Shown here: positions 41,817 through 48,698 of the stretch, piece after piece
How positions within the stretch are numbered: position 1 is the stretch's first letter
How the letters are laid out: each line of letters starts with the position of its first letter
Assembly (NCBI RefSeq): GCF_026005215.1
Contig: NZ_BPMA01000012.1
Coordinates: 1 to 64,000, forward strand
Origin: Capnocytophaga catalasegens
GTDB lineage: Bacteria; Bacteroidota; Bacteroidia; Flavobacteriales; Flavobacteriaceae
Reading direction: 5' to 3'
DNA: 64,000 bases
Notes under the pieces: model-generated
Seen by the model: only the letters and a program-made list of their open reading frames with translations
What the model was told of the DNA's origin: nothing
Databases searched by the model: none
Translations under genes and position numbers: made by a program

Positions 41817-42818
41817 TTACGGCACTTCCACCGTATTTACGATTTTATTGATAATTTCTACTGATGTAATATTTTCAGCCTCAGCTTCATACGTAATTCC
41901 GATACGGTGACGCAACACATCGTAAATCACAGCCCGAACGTCCTCTGGAATTACATAACCTCGGCGTTTGATAAAGGCGTGACACTTGGCTGCTGTCGCC
42001 AAGTTGATACTTCCACGTGGCGAAGCTCCGAAACTAATAAGTGGTTTTAAATCAGCTAAGTTATATTTCTCTGGATAACGCGTTGCAAAGACAATGTCTA
42101 AGATGTATTTCTCTATTTTTTCGTCCATATACACCTCACGAACCACTTGTTGCGCTTTGCGAATTTGCTCCAAACTCACTACCTGATTCACTTGAATTTG
42201 CTCTCCAGAAAGATTGTTTCGCATAATGAATTGCTCTTCATTAAGTTTTGGATAATCAATCACGGCTTTAAGCATAAAACGATCGACCTGAGCCTCTGGT
42301 AGGGGGTATGTCCCTTCTTGTTCTACAGGATTTTGAGTAGCCATTACCATAAAAGGTTTATCAAGAGTAAAAGTATTATCGCCAATCGTTACTTGCTTTT
42401 CTTGCATAGCTTCCAAGAGTGCCGATTGTACTTTGGCAGGGGCACGATTTATCTCATCTGCAAGGACAAAATTGGCAAAAATAGGTCCTTTTTTGATAGA
42501 AAATTCATTTTGTTTGATATTATACGTCATTGTTCCGATAACATCAGCAGGTAGCAAATCAGGAGTAAATTGAATCCGACTAAACGTTCCATGAACTGCC
42601 TTAGAAAGCGTATTGATAGACAGAGTTTTGGCAAGACCTGGCACACCTTCCAAAAGAATATGTCCTTGACCTAAAAGACCAATAAGCAATGTATCGACCA
42701 TATGTTTTTGTCCTACAATCACTTTGTTCATCTCGCGTGTAAGAACGTCTATAAAAACGCTCTCACGTTCTATTTTTTCATTGATTTGACTAATGTCAAT
42801 ACTTGTATTTGTATCCAT
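41817..42818 (-). CDS. moxR: MoxR-type AAA+ ATPase
   Basis: A 333-residue AAA+ ATPase with Walker A LEGVPGLAKT, Walker B VLADEINRAP, sensor 1 VMATQNPVEQEGTYPLPEAQ and the C-terminal lid with YVIPEDVRAV. MoxR ATPases act as chaperones with DUF58 and VWA proteins. It heads the Bat-type operon. The VWA proteins BatA and BatB, normally further downstream, do not appear in this window, so this locus is shorter than the classic Bat operon. Confidence 0.92.
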   Translation of the reverse strand: MDTNTSIDISQINEKIERESVFIDVLTREMNKVIVGQKHMVDTLLIGLLGQGHILLEGVPGLAKTLSINTLSKAVHGTFSRIQFTPDLLPADVIGTMTYNIKQNEFSIKKGPIFANFVLADEINRAPAKVQSALLEAMQEKQVTIGDNTFTLDKPFMVMATQNPVEQEGTYPLPEAQVDRFMLKAVIDYPKLNEEQFIMRNNLSGEQIQVNQVVSLEQIRKAQQVVREVYMDEKIEKYILDIVFATRYPEKYNLADLKPLISFGASPRGSINLATAAKCHAFIKRRGYVIPEDVRAVIYDVLRHRIGITYEAEAENITSVEIINKIVNTVEVP

Positions 42819-42950
42819 TTTTCAATATTTTTATTCAAAAAATTAAAATCGCCGCAAGTTCTGAAAAAAAAAGGGGTTTATACGTTAAGTGTTTGTTAAA
42901 TCAATTATTTTTTATGAAATTTATTTTCCTCTTAGTGTTGTATGTAAAAA

Positions 42951-42982
42951 ATGTAAGGGCAAATTCTTATTCGCCCCTACAT
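42951..42982 (-). terminator. Palindrome ending the DUF6261 transcript
   Basis: Inverted repeat with arms about TGTAAGGGCAAAT and ATTCGCCCCTACA, followed on the minus strand by T residues. It is one of two copies in the window of a GGGGCGAAT-type palindrome; the other is at 47644-47667. Confidence 0.6.
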
Positions 42983-42999
42983 AAAACATTTGTTTTTGG

Positions 43000-43701
43000 T
43001 TACTTTTTCTTGGCTCTGCCTTTGACCACCTCGTTCATATCGTTTATAACTTTTGAAACCTTGTCGGCAAAAGTGGTGTATTTTGCCCCATCGACAAGGG
43101 TCATCGCTACCAAATACGGAATCAATTTTTTGTTTATCAATCCCAAAAGCGGTTTGCGAAGACTGCTGGCACTGACTTTTGAAAGGTTTTCAGTAAATGC
43201 TTCTTCGTATTGCAGTCGCACTTTGGAAAATTCTTCCTGCGTGGTGCGAATTTGTGTAATCGCCTCGCCTACCCCCGAAAGTGCCGTAACAGACACCTGA
43301 ACCTCGTTTGCCGACAAGTCTTTGAGCAATGAATCAATCAAGTTGGACTGGCTGGAATAGTTTTCTTCGGTGATTTTCACGCCATATTTCTTGAAAATGG
43401 CAGCGATTTTCTGCCCGTGAGCTTTGGTACTTTCCACCGGAAACACCTCATAGGCTTTGAGCATCTTGTCCAACACGCGAATGGCTTCGTCACGCTCGGC
43501 ATCAGCATCTTCCAAATTCGATACGGCTTTGTCTTTCTTTACCGCTTCGGTTATTTGGTCGCCTTGGGTCTGAATTTCAGAAAAAAGGGTTTTCAAAAAG
43601 GCATCGTCTTGCAAAGTAGCAGTGCCTTTGTAAATAACCGCCAATCGGTTGGCTACATCGCCAATTTCGGTAATGCGGACTTTGTTGTGTAATTTATTCA
43701 T
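43000..43701 (-). CDS. DUF6261-family protein
   Basis: A 233-residue, largely helical protein resembling the DUF6261 family of Bacteroidota (function unknown). The frame is open upstream to 43782, but those residues overlap the tandem array; the ATG at 43701 (MNKLHNKVRI) gives the family-like N-terminus. The gene lies just outside the restriction island on the same strand. Its putative promoter (TATATTTG, minus strand, 43997-44004) is some 290 nt upstream, so the leader would carry the 42-bp array. No catalytic motif was seen. Confidence 0.7.
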   Translation of the reverse strand: MNKLHNKVRITEIGDVANRLAVIYKGTATLQDDAFLKTLFSEIQTQGDQITEAVKKDKAVSNLEDADAERDEAIRVLDKMLKAYEVFPVESTKAHGQKIAAIFKKYGVKITEENYSSQSNLIDSLLKDLSANEVQVSVTALSGVGEAITQIRTTQEEFSKVRLQYEEAFTENLSKVSASSLRKPLLGLINKKLIPYLVAMTLVDGAKYTTFADKVSKVINDMNEVVKGRAKKK

Positions 43702-43760
43702 ATTAAAAATTTTTGAAGTTACAACTCTTTGTTTCATTTGCTTTTGTCGATATGTTTTAT

Positions 43761-43989
43761 CTTCGGATAAATATCCAAACACTCAACAGACTTACTTTTT
43801 ATCTTCAGACAAATATCCAAACACTCAACAGATTTACTTTTTATCTTCGGACAAATGTCCAAACACTCAACAGATTTACTTTCTGCCTTCGGACAAATGT
43901 CCAAACACTCAACGGACTTACTTTCTGCCTTCGGACAAATGTCCAAACACTCAACAGACTTACTTGCTACTTTCGGACAAATGTCGGAA
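43761..43989. repeat. 42-bp tandem array, about 5.4 copies
   Basis: CCAAACACTCAAC begins at 43775, 43817, 43859, 43901 and 43943, exactly 42 nt apart, with a degenerate sixth copy at 43985. Each unit also holds GGACAAATGTCC, an imperfect dyad. The 42-nt period keeps several frames open on both strands, including a minus-strand frame repeating SKSVECLDICPKAE. There are no variable spacers, so it is not CRISPR. Confidence 0.9.
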
Positions 43990-43996
43990 TACCCTA

Positions 43997-44004
43997 CAAA
44001 TATA
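43997..44004 (-). promoter_or_regulatory. Candidate -7 box upstream of the DUF6261 leader
   Basis: CAAATATA on the plus strand reads TATATTTG on the minus strand. No -33 TTTG at the expected spacing. If used, it puts the whole 42-bp array into the 5' leader of the DUF6261 mRNA. Confidence 0.4.
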
Positions 44005-44027
44005 AGAAATGTTTTTTTGTTTATCAC

Positions 44028-44099
44028 CTACTTGGTCGCCTCAATTTTTCTATTGGCGTACAAGACTATCTATTTTATCACGAGTTTCTGTATGGTGAT
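44028..44099 (-). pseudogene. C-terminal relic of a type I specificity (S) gene
   Basis: Read on the minus strand this gives IQKLVIK, a stop, IVLYANRKIEATK and a second stop. That matches the C-terminus of the intact S protein (IQKLVIKDVVLYADRKIEATK) ending at 44347, with a stop in place of the Asp. The DNA is a diverged direct repeat of about 44366-44430. It is a leftover of a second S gene copy, separated from the intact one by the 82-residue ORF. Confidence 0.8.
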
Positions 44100-44101
44100 T
44101 T

Positions 44102-44350
44102 TTACTTTAAATGATTGATAAATTCAAAAATGCTATTCGCATTAGTCATCATTGCAAATAGCCCCGTTGGAATCACATAATTTATAAATTCTACTTCAAA
44201 ACTACCTTTCCGTATTTCAGAAATTTGTAATTCTTCTATGCCAGAAAAAGCTATATATTCTTTATTAAACGCTTCTAAAGACTTTGTAAAATCCTCAACG
44301 GGCAGAGGCTTGTCTGTTTCTATTCTGAATATGATTTTATTATCCATCAT
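44102..44350 (-). CDS. Uncharacterised 82-residue protein coupled to the S gene
   Basis: The ATG at 44350 overlaps the TGA of the specificity ORF (ATGA), so translation is probably coupled. The 82 residues have no signal or membrane segment and include ISEIRKGSFEVEFIN. I do not recognise the family. It lies between the intact S C-terminus and a decayed second copy, and could be a gene truncated at its 3' end by the recombination that left the relic. A small accessory or immunity-related protein is possible but unproven. Confidence 0.5.
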   Translation of the reverse strand: MMDNKIIFRIETDKPLPVEDFTKSLEAFNKEYIAFSGIEELQISEIRKGSFEVEFINYVIPTGLFAMMTNANSIFEFINHLK

Positions 44351-45435
44351 TTTTGTATTACTTTCTTAGTAGCCTCTATTTTTCTATCGGCGTACAATAC
44401 CACATCTTTGATGACGAGTTTTTGTATAGCGGAGATGAGCAACGCCATATAGTCGTAGTTGGGTGCGTTGTTTTGGGTGGGAAGCATCATTTGTAATTTT
44501 AAACTTTGAGAGCTTCTCAACTTTTTACCATACGAAAATTTACCCTCTAATGCTTTTTCTGATGCTTTGGTTAGAAATAACATTACTTCTTTTGAAAGTT
44601 CTGTTTTAGCGTTCCAATATACTCCCGTATCGTCTCCTGCTCCAAAATCATAATTTCTATAAAAAGCGTTTCCAAAAATATCTATGGTGATAGAGTTTTT
44701 AGTAAAACTTGCCACTGGATTTGAAATATAATTTACTACACCTGTATTAGTAACTCCAGCCATTACAAAAGGAATATCTCCTGCAATTTGGTCGTCTTTT
44801 TTCAATCTTCTGCCTTGTTTTATGTTGTCAAAAATTTCCTCAAACCTATACGTTCCCCACTGGATTTTTCCATTTTGGAAGTCGGCGAGGGCTTGTTGTT
44901 CGGCGGTGGTTAAGGTATAGTCTTTTAGTCCAGTAACTAAGAGATACGCCTCGAGCTGCGAGATGAAATTTTCCATAAAATCAAAATCAATTTCGCCGTT
45001 TTTGGTAGGAAGGGAGATTTTTACATCTTTTGCTATTTTCCAATGCCTCGCATATCCCAAATTAGGAATTTCTTTTTTCCAAGAAGACACAACAAACAAT
45101 AATTGTTTTAAATTAAATTCTTTTACAGGCTTCAAAACCTTTACATTATCTAAAATTGAAAAACTTTTGTTTGCAATATTAAAAGTTCTGGTATGATCTC
45201 CAAAAACTACAAAGAATTTATTTTCTTCATCACAAATGTAAGTGGGAATATCTACAAAACCTACTATTCCATTATTATTAGAGTCCGATGAATATACTGG
45301 GAATTCTCCTTTTAATGGTAATTCACTTTTATTTTTAATTTTACTCCCGCTAACTATACTGAACAAATCCTCAGTTTTATATTCCGCCCACTTAACTTGC
45401 TGGAGTTCTTGTGTTAAGTGGGCTTCTATTTTCCC
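44347..45435 (-). CDS. Type I-like specificity (S) domain, read in the -1 frame
   Basis: Two target-recognition domains: TRD1 from KWAEYKTEDLFSIVSG, and TRD2 from IQWGTYRFEEIFDNIKQG, with helical spacers ending in IEATKKVIQK. It would choose the DNA site for the nuclease-methylase encoded just upstream. No ATG or GTG lies in frame before TRD1; the first possible start is a TTG at 45366 inside TRD1, which would remove KWAEYKTED. The frame is open back to 45450 and overlaps the end of the methylase ORF, so it is best explained as reached by a -1 frameshift, adding 360 residues to the 732-residue protein. Otherwise it is a frameshifted fusion gene or starts at TTG. Confidence 0.82.
   Translation of the reverse strand, partial: GKIEAHLTQELQQVKWAEYKTEDLFSIVSGSKIKNKSELPLKGEFPVYSSDSNNNGIVGFVDIPTYICDEENKFFVVFGDHTRTFNIANKSFSILDNVKVLKPVKEFNLKQLLFVVSSWKKEIPNLGYARHWKIAKDVKISLPTKNGEIDFDFMENFISQLEAYLLVTGLKDYTLTTAEQQALADFQNGKIQWGTYRFEEIFDNIKQGRRLKKDDQIAGDIPFVMAGVTNTGVVNYISNPVASFTKNSITIDIFGNAFYRNYDFGAGDDTGVYWNAKTELSKEVMLFLTKASEKALEGKFSYGKKLRSSQSLKLQMMLPTQNNAPNYDYMALLISAIQKLVIKDVVLYADRKIEATKKVIQK
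45386..45435 (-). promoter_or_regulatory. Candidate programmed -1 frameshift signal
   Basis: Minus strand, in reading order: slippery heptamer GGGAAAA (45435-45429; zero-frame codons GGA AAA), the TAG stop within a 5-nt spacer (45428-45424), then a perfect 11-bp stem GCCCACTTAAC/GTTAAGTGGGC (45423-45413 and 45396-45386) with a 16-nt loop. Slipping back one base reads GGG AAA ATA GAA and continues into the S domain. Confidence 0.75.
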
Positions 45436-47624
45436 AAGCGTTCGTCTTGTTTATCTTGTTGTTTTAAGATGTTAGACACTTCCCACGCCAAATAGTCGCT
45501 TACGGTTTTCTTAAAATCTTCCAGCGTGGGTTTAGTATCAATCGGTGCCGTTTGATTCCAGTCGGCACCTACTTTATTATTATGTTGTAATAAAGGCTCT
45601 AATTTTTCTAAAGCCGCAAAATATTTTTCTTCTACTTTTTTAAATGCTTCACTTTCTTTATCTTCATAAGATTCAAGAGCTATCTTAGCCTGTGCAACTG
45701 CATTTTCTTCTTTAGTAGTGTCTATTTTTGTAGCAATAGTATTTTCGTAATATTCTTTTTTGGTAAAGATGTTTAGTTGGTTTTTCCCAAATTCCACCAA
45801 ATCCACTACTTCCTGATAGCGTTCTCTTGCTCTGTCGGTGTCTTTTAGGTTGTTACTTGCCTTTTTGCGATTGGTACGCGTATAGCCATCGTTGGTGAAG
45901 TCAATGAATTTGACTATAGCTTTTTCTTTGTGTTTTTCACCTACTTTAAACACATAAATATTGGTCTGTACGCTGGATTTACCGATAAACAAATCCACAG
46001 GCATTTTGATACTTGCCAGTAGGGTATGTTTTTGCAAAATGCGTTGATTGATTTCTTTGGCTCTTCCACTCCCCGCCGAGTTTTGAATAATAATCGCAGC
46101 GTAGCCTTTGTGCATCATATTCAAAGCAGTTTCCACAAAGTTCATTCCGTTGCCTGTAGCAGAATAGGGTGGATTGAGAATAAAAGCATCAGCAGGGAAT
46201 TTTTCGTCTTTGTTCCCAAAACCATAATTTCCATCAAAATCGGTCAATGAGTTTTTGTTGATGATGTTAGAACTTCCGTCCCCCATCATTATCATATTGA
46301 GAATTGCCAACATATAGACACTGGACAATAATTCAAGCCCTAACAATTGTTTGGCTTTAATGTGGGCTTCTTTAAGATGTAATTCCTCTGGTGAATGAAT
46401 CGTTTCTTTGGCATCGTTGAGCATTTCGTTCATTGCTGCCACCAAAAGCCCCGCCGACCCTGTAGCAAAATCCCAAACGTAACTATCTTTATTGACCCTT
46501 GCCAACTTCACAAGTAAAGTAGCTACATACGAGGGCGTAAGAACTACATCGTTGAGTTTATCTTGGGAAAAACCAAGCCACGAATACATTTCGTTAAACA
46601 ATTTACCAGTGAAATCAGTCGTCAAACCGATTTTGTAATAAATCCCCAAATCATCTACAATCTTGGTAAAAACTCTTTTTAATTGACTTTCGCCATTTTC
46701 GGCTTTATTAATATTTTCAGTGAGAAGCGTATTGGAAAGTGTACGAATAATGAGGTCTTTTTTATCTTGCGGAAGTTTCTTTTCGTTAAAGAAGGCATTG
46801 ATTTTACGAATAATAATATCCCCATCTCTGTTACCTTCTTCTTGGCTGGATTTTAATTCTTCTTTTTCCAAAGGCTTTACCTTACCCGCTACACCTAAAG
46901 TGGCTATGATGGATGCTGCTACGAGATAGACACGGTCGTTTTCTCCCAAACCTTTTTCATTTTGGTAAATATCATTATTGAGCTTTACAAGACTGGCATC
47001 GATTTCTTTTTCGCGTTTTTCTTTGAGTTTATCCAATTCCTCTTGCGAAAGTGATAAGTTTTTGACCTGCTCAATAAAGGCATCAGCGTTTTCTTTTGAC
47101 AAAAAAGAAAAATCAGTAAAATCACCTACTTTTTGTCCTACGCCTAAATTCTTTTTAGAAACATAATAAACCCCAATCTGATGGCGAATATTCCCCTTTT
47201 CATCTTTTTCGCCCGTCATACCAATGGCGATAATATCGGTATAACTAGTATGATGAAGCAAAGCGTTGGCATAATGTACCGCACCATTTACAGCATAGTC
47301 TTTTATATTTTTGTAGTTGGGTTCGTTCTTTGCAGTGCGATTTTCTACATTGTTATCTATATCTAATTTTACCAAAGCATCTTTTTTGCCTTTGTATTCA
47401 ATCAATACAGGAAAAACTTCTCCGTATTGATTTTCTAAAAGCAATTTTGCATCTGGGCGATTGCCTCCTATCCCACCACTTTTAGACGAATAATATTCTA
47501 ATGCTTTGTCAATTTCAGTATTGAGAGACTCTTGCTCTAATTTGTAATTGAGCTTATATTTTTTGAGCCAACCATTGGCTAAATCTGCTATGTTGGGTTC
47601 TATGCTTTGTATCTTTTGTGTCAT
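45426..47624 (-). CDS. Fused nuclease-N6-adenine methylase, type IIG/BcgI-like (system 1)
   Basis: A 732-residue restriction-modification protein. The N-terminus has a PD-(D/E)XK nuclease signature: P57-D58 and E76-Y77-K78. The central part is an N6_Mtase domain with SAM motif VWDFATGSAGL and catalytic N484-P-P-Y487. The C-terminal helical region ends QQDKQDERLGK directly before the frameshift signal. There is no helicase/translocase domain, so it is not classic type I; it fits the type IIG/IIB group where one chain cuts and methylates and an S subunit or domain finds the site. With the frameshift the product is 1092 residues, a normal size for single-chain enzymes of this group. Confidence 0.87.
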   Translation of the reverse strand: MTQKIQSIEPNIADLANGWLKKYKLNYKLEQESLNTEIDKALEYYSSKSGGIGGNRPDAKLLLENQYGEVFPVLIEYKGKKDALVKLDIDNNVENRTAKNEPNYKNIKDYAVNGAVHYANALLHHTSYTDIIAIGMTGEKDEKGNIRHQIGVYYVSKKNLGVGQKVGDFTDFSFLSKENADAFIEQVKNLSLSQEELDKLKEKREKEIDASLVKLNNDIYQNEKGLGENDRVYLVAASIIATLGVAGKVKPLEKEELKSSQEEGNRDGDIIIRKINAFFNEKKLPQDKKDLIIRTLSNTLLTENINKAENGESQLKRVFTKIVDDLGIYYKIGLTTDFTGKLFNEMYSWLGFSQDKLNDVVLTPSYVATLLVKLARVNKDSYVWDFATGSAGLLVAAMNEMLNDAKETIHSPEELHLKEAHIKAKQLLGLELLSSVYMLAILNMIMMGDGSSNIINKNSLTDFDGNYGFGNKDEKFPADAFILNPPYSATGNGMNFVETALNMMHKGYAAIIIQNSAGSGRAKEINQRILQKHTLLASIKMPVDLFIGKSSVQTNIYVFKVGEKHKEKAIVKFIDFTNDGYTRTNRKKASNNLKDTDRARERYQEVVDLVEFGKNQLNIFTKKEYYENTIATKIDTTKEENAVAQAKIALESYEDKESEAFKKVEEKYFAALEKLEPLLQHNNKVGADWNQTAPIDTKPTLEDFKKTVSDYLAWEVSNILKQQDKQDERLGK

Positions 47625-47643
47625 AATTTTTTTTGATTTATTA

Positions 47644-47667
47644 AGGGGCGAATGATGATTCGTCCCT
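47644..47667. repeat. GGGGCGAAT palindrome, second copy
   Basis: Arms AGGGGCGAAT (47644-47653) and ATTCGTCCCT (47658-47667). Lies between the DUF5655 gene and system 1, and resembles the palindrome at 42951-42982. May act as a terminator on the minus strand. Confidence 0.6.
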
Positions 47668-47743
47668 ACTGTTATTGTGTGTTTTTTAAAATTTCTATGA
47701 GTTTCATACGGTTGTTTTAAAACTTAAAAATGTGTGTATTTCC

Positions 47744-48652
47744 CTACAACGCCTGTTTCACAAGGCTCATCAAATATTCTATATTTTTGAGATCAGTGAT
47801 TTTGGCTTGATAATCGCCGTTGCCCAAATGTCCAAGTTTTGATACATCTCTCATCAACTTCTTTGGGTCGTCTAAATCGCCTATTTTTTTATTGATGAAT
47901 AACTTTAGCCCACTTTTTTGAATTTCTATATCTGAAATGTTTCGTTTTCCAATCCTAAACGCCACATAATGTTTCTGTGGAACGACCTCTATTTCTGGGG
48001 AAAGGTTGCAAATAGCTTGTTTCACTTCTTCGTAAAGTTCCAGCATTTCATCAGGTTTTCCTTCCAGTAAATCTTCTTCGGTATAGGTTTTTAGCTCTTG
48101 GGTGATTTCTTCCAACTGCGAATTTCCTTTCTGTGCCGACAATTTTACACTCGGAGCGGCTACCGATTTTTTCAATCCGTTGATGGTGATAATATCGCCC
48201 TCAAACTGCTTAATTTCCCAAAGTTCGATGTTCAAATCTTTGAAATCCACTGCTTTTTTCTGATGGGAATTAAAGGCTGGCGACACAAAAACCACTTTAC
48301 TTTGCGACCAATCTACTTCGTCTTTTTTGAGCGATTTTCCTAAATTTTCGTTGTATTCCAGTACAAAATCGGCTTTATATTGCAATAGGGTACGCAGATA
48401 GCCCACGCCTTGGTCAAACACACTGTAATTGTGCGACCGCTTATACTCTATAATCACAAACGATTTGCTTTCGGTGTCAAAAGCCAAAGTGTCTATTCGT
48501 TGTTCTTGCACCGAAAACTCAGATTTTACCAGCTCCAAACCTGTAACTTGCTCCAAATTCTGCTCCAATAATCGCTGTATATCGCGTTCCAACTTAAAGG
48601 GAATTTCCTTTAAATCTGAAAGAATGTTTTTATTTTTTTTAAAGATTTTCAT
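47744..48652 (-). CDS. PD-(D/E)XK nuclease with DUF5655 C-terminal domain
   Basis: A 302-residue protein. The N-terminal half has a PD-(D/E)XK nuclease core with D54 (QRIDTLAF) and E69-Y70-K71 (VIIEYKRS). The C-terminal half (about 195-300) is a DUF5655-type domain. Proteins of this kind are often found beside restriction-modification genes and are proposed nucleases. It lies between the two systems on the same strand. It could be the third effector of the island or an accessory for one system. It has no helicase and no methylase domain. Confidence 0.8.
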   Translation of the reverse strand: MKIFKKNKNILSDLKEIPFKLERDIQRLLEQNLEQVTGLELVKSEFSVQEQRIDTLAFDTESKSFVIIEYKRSHNYSVFDQGVGYLRTLLQYKADFVLEYNENLGKSLKKDEVDWSQSKVVFVSPAFNSHQKKAVDFKDLNIELWEIKQFEGDIITINGLKKSVAAPSVKLSAQKGNSQLEEITQELKTYTEEDLLEGKPDEMLELYEEVKQAICNLSPEIEVVPQKHYVAFRIGKRNISDIEIQKSGLKLFINKKIGDLDDPKKLMRDVSKLGHLGNGDYQAKITDLKNIEYLMSLVKQAL

Positions 48653-48698
48653 TTGATTTTTAATAGTAACAGATTATATCATAAATATACAAAATCTT

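Noticed and set aside
43761-43989. CRISPR array
   Set aside because: The 42-bp units are contiguous and nearly identical along their full length, with no unique spacers, and no cas genes are near. The same applies to the 41-bp array at 57978-58197.
43734-44027. Minus-strand 97-residue repeat protein (SKSVECLDICPKAE units)
   Set aside because: It starts at GTG, contains a possible promoter box within its first codons, and overlaps other open frames that exist only because the array period is a multiple of three. Not supported as a gene.
44347-45366. S domain simply starting at TTG 45366
   Set aside because: This would delete the beginning of the first target-recognition domain and leaves the heptamer and perfect stem-loop unexplained. 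Kept only as an alternative.
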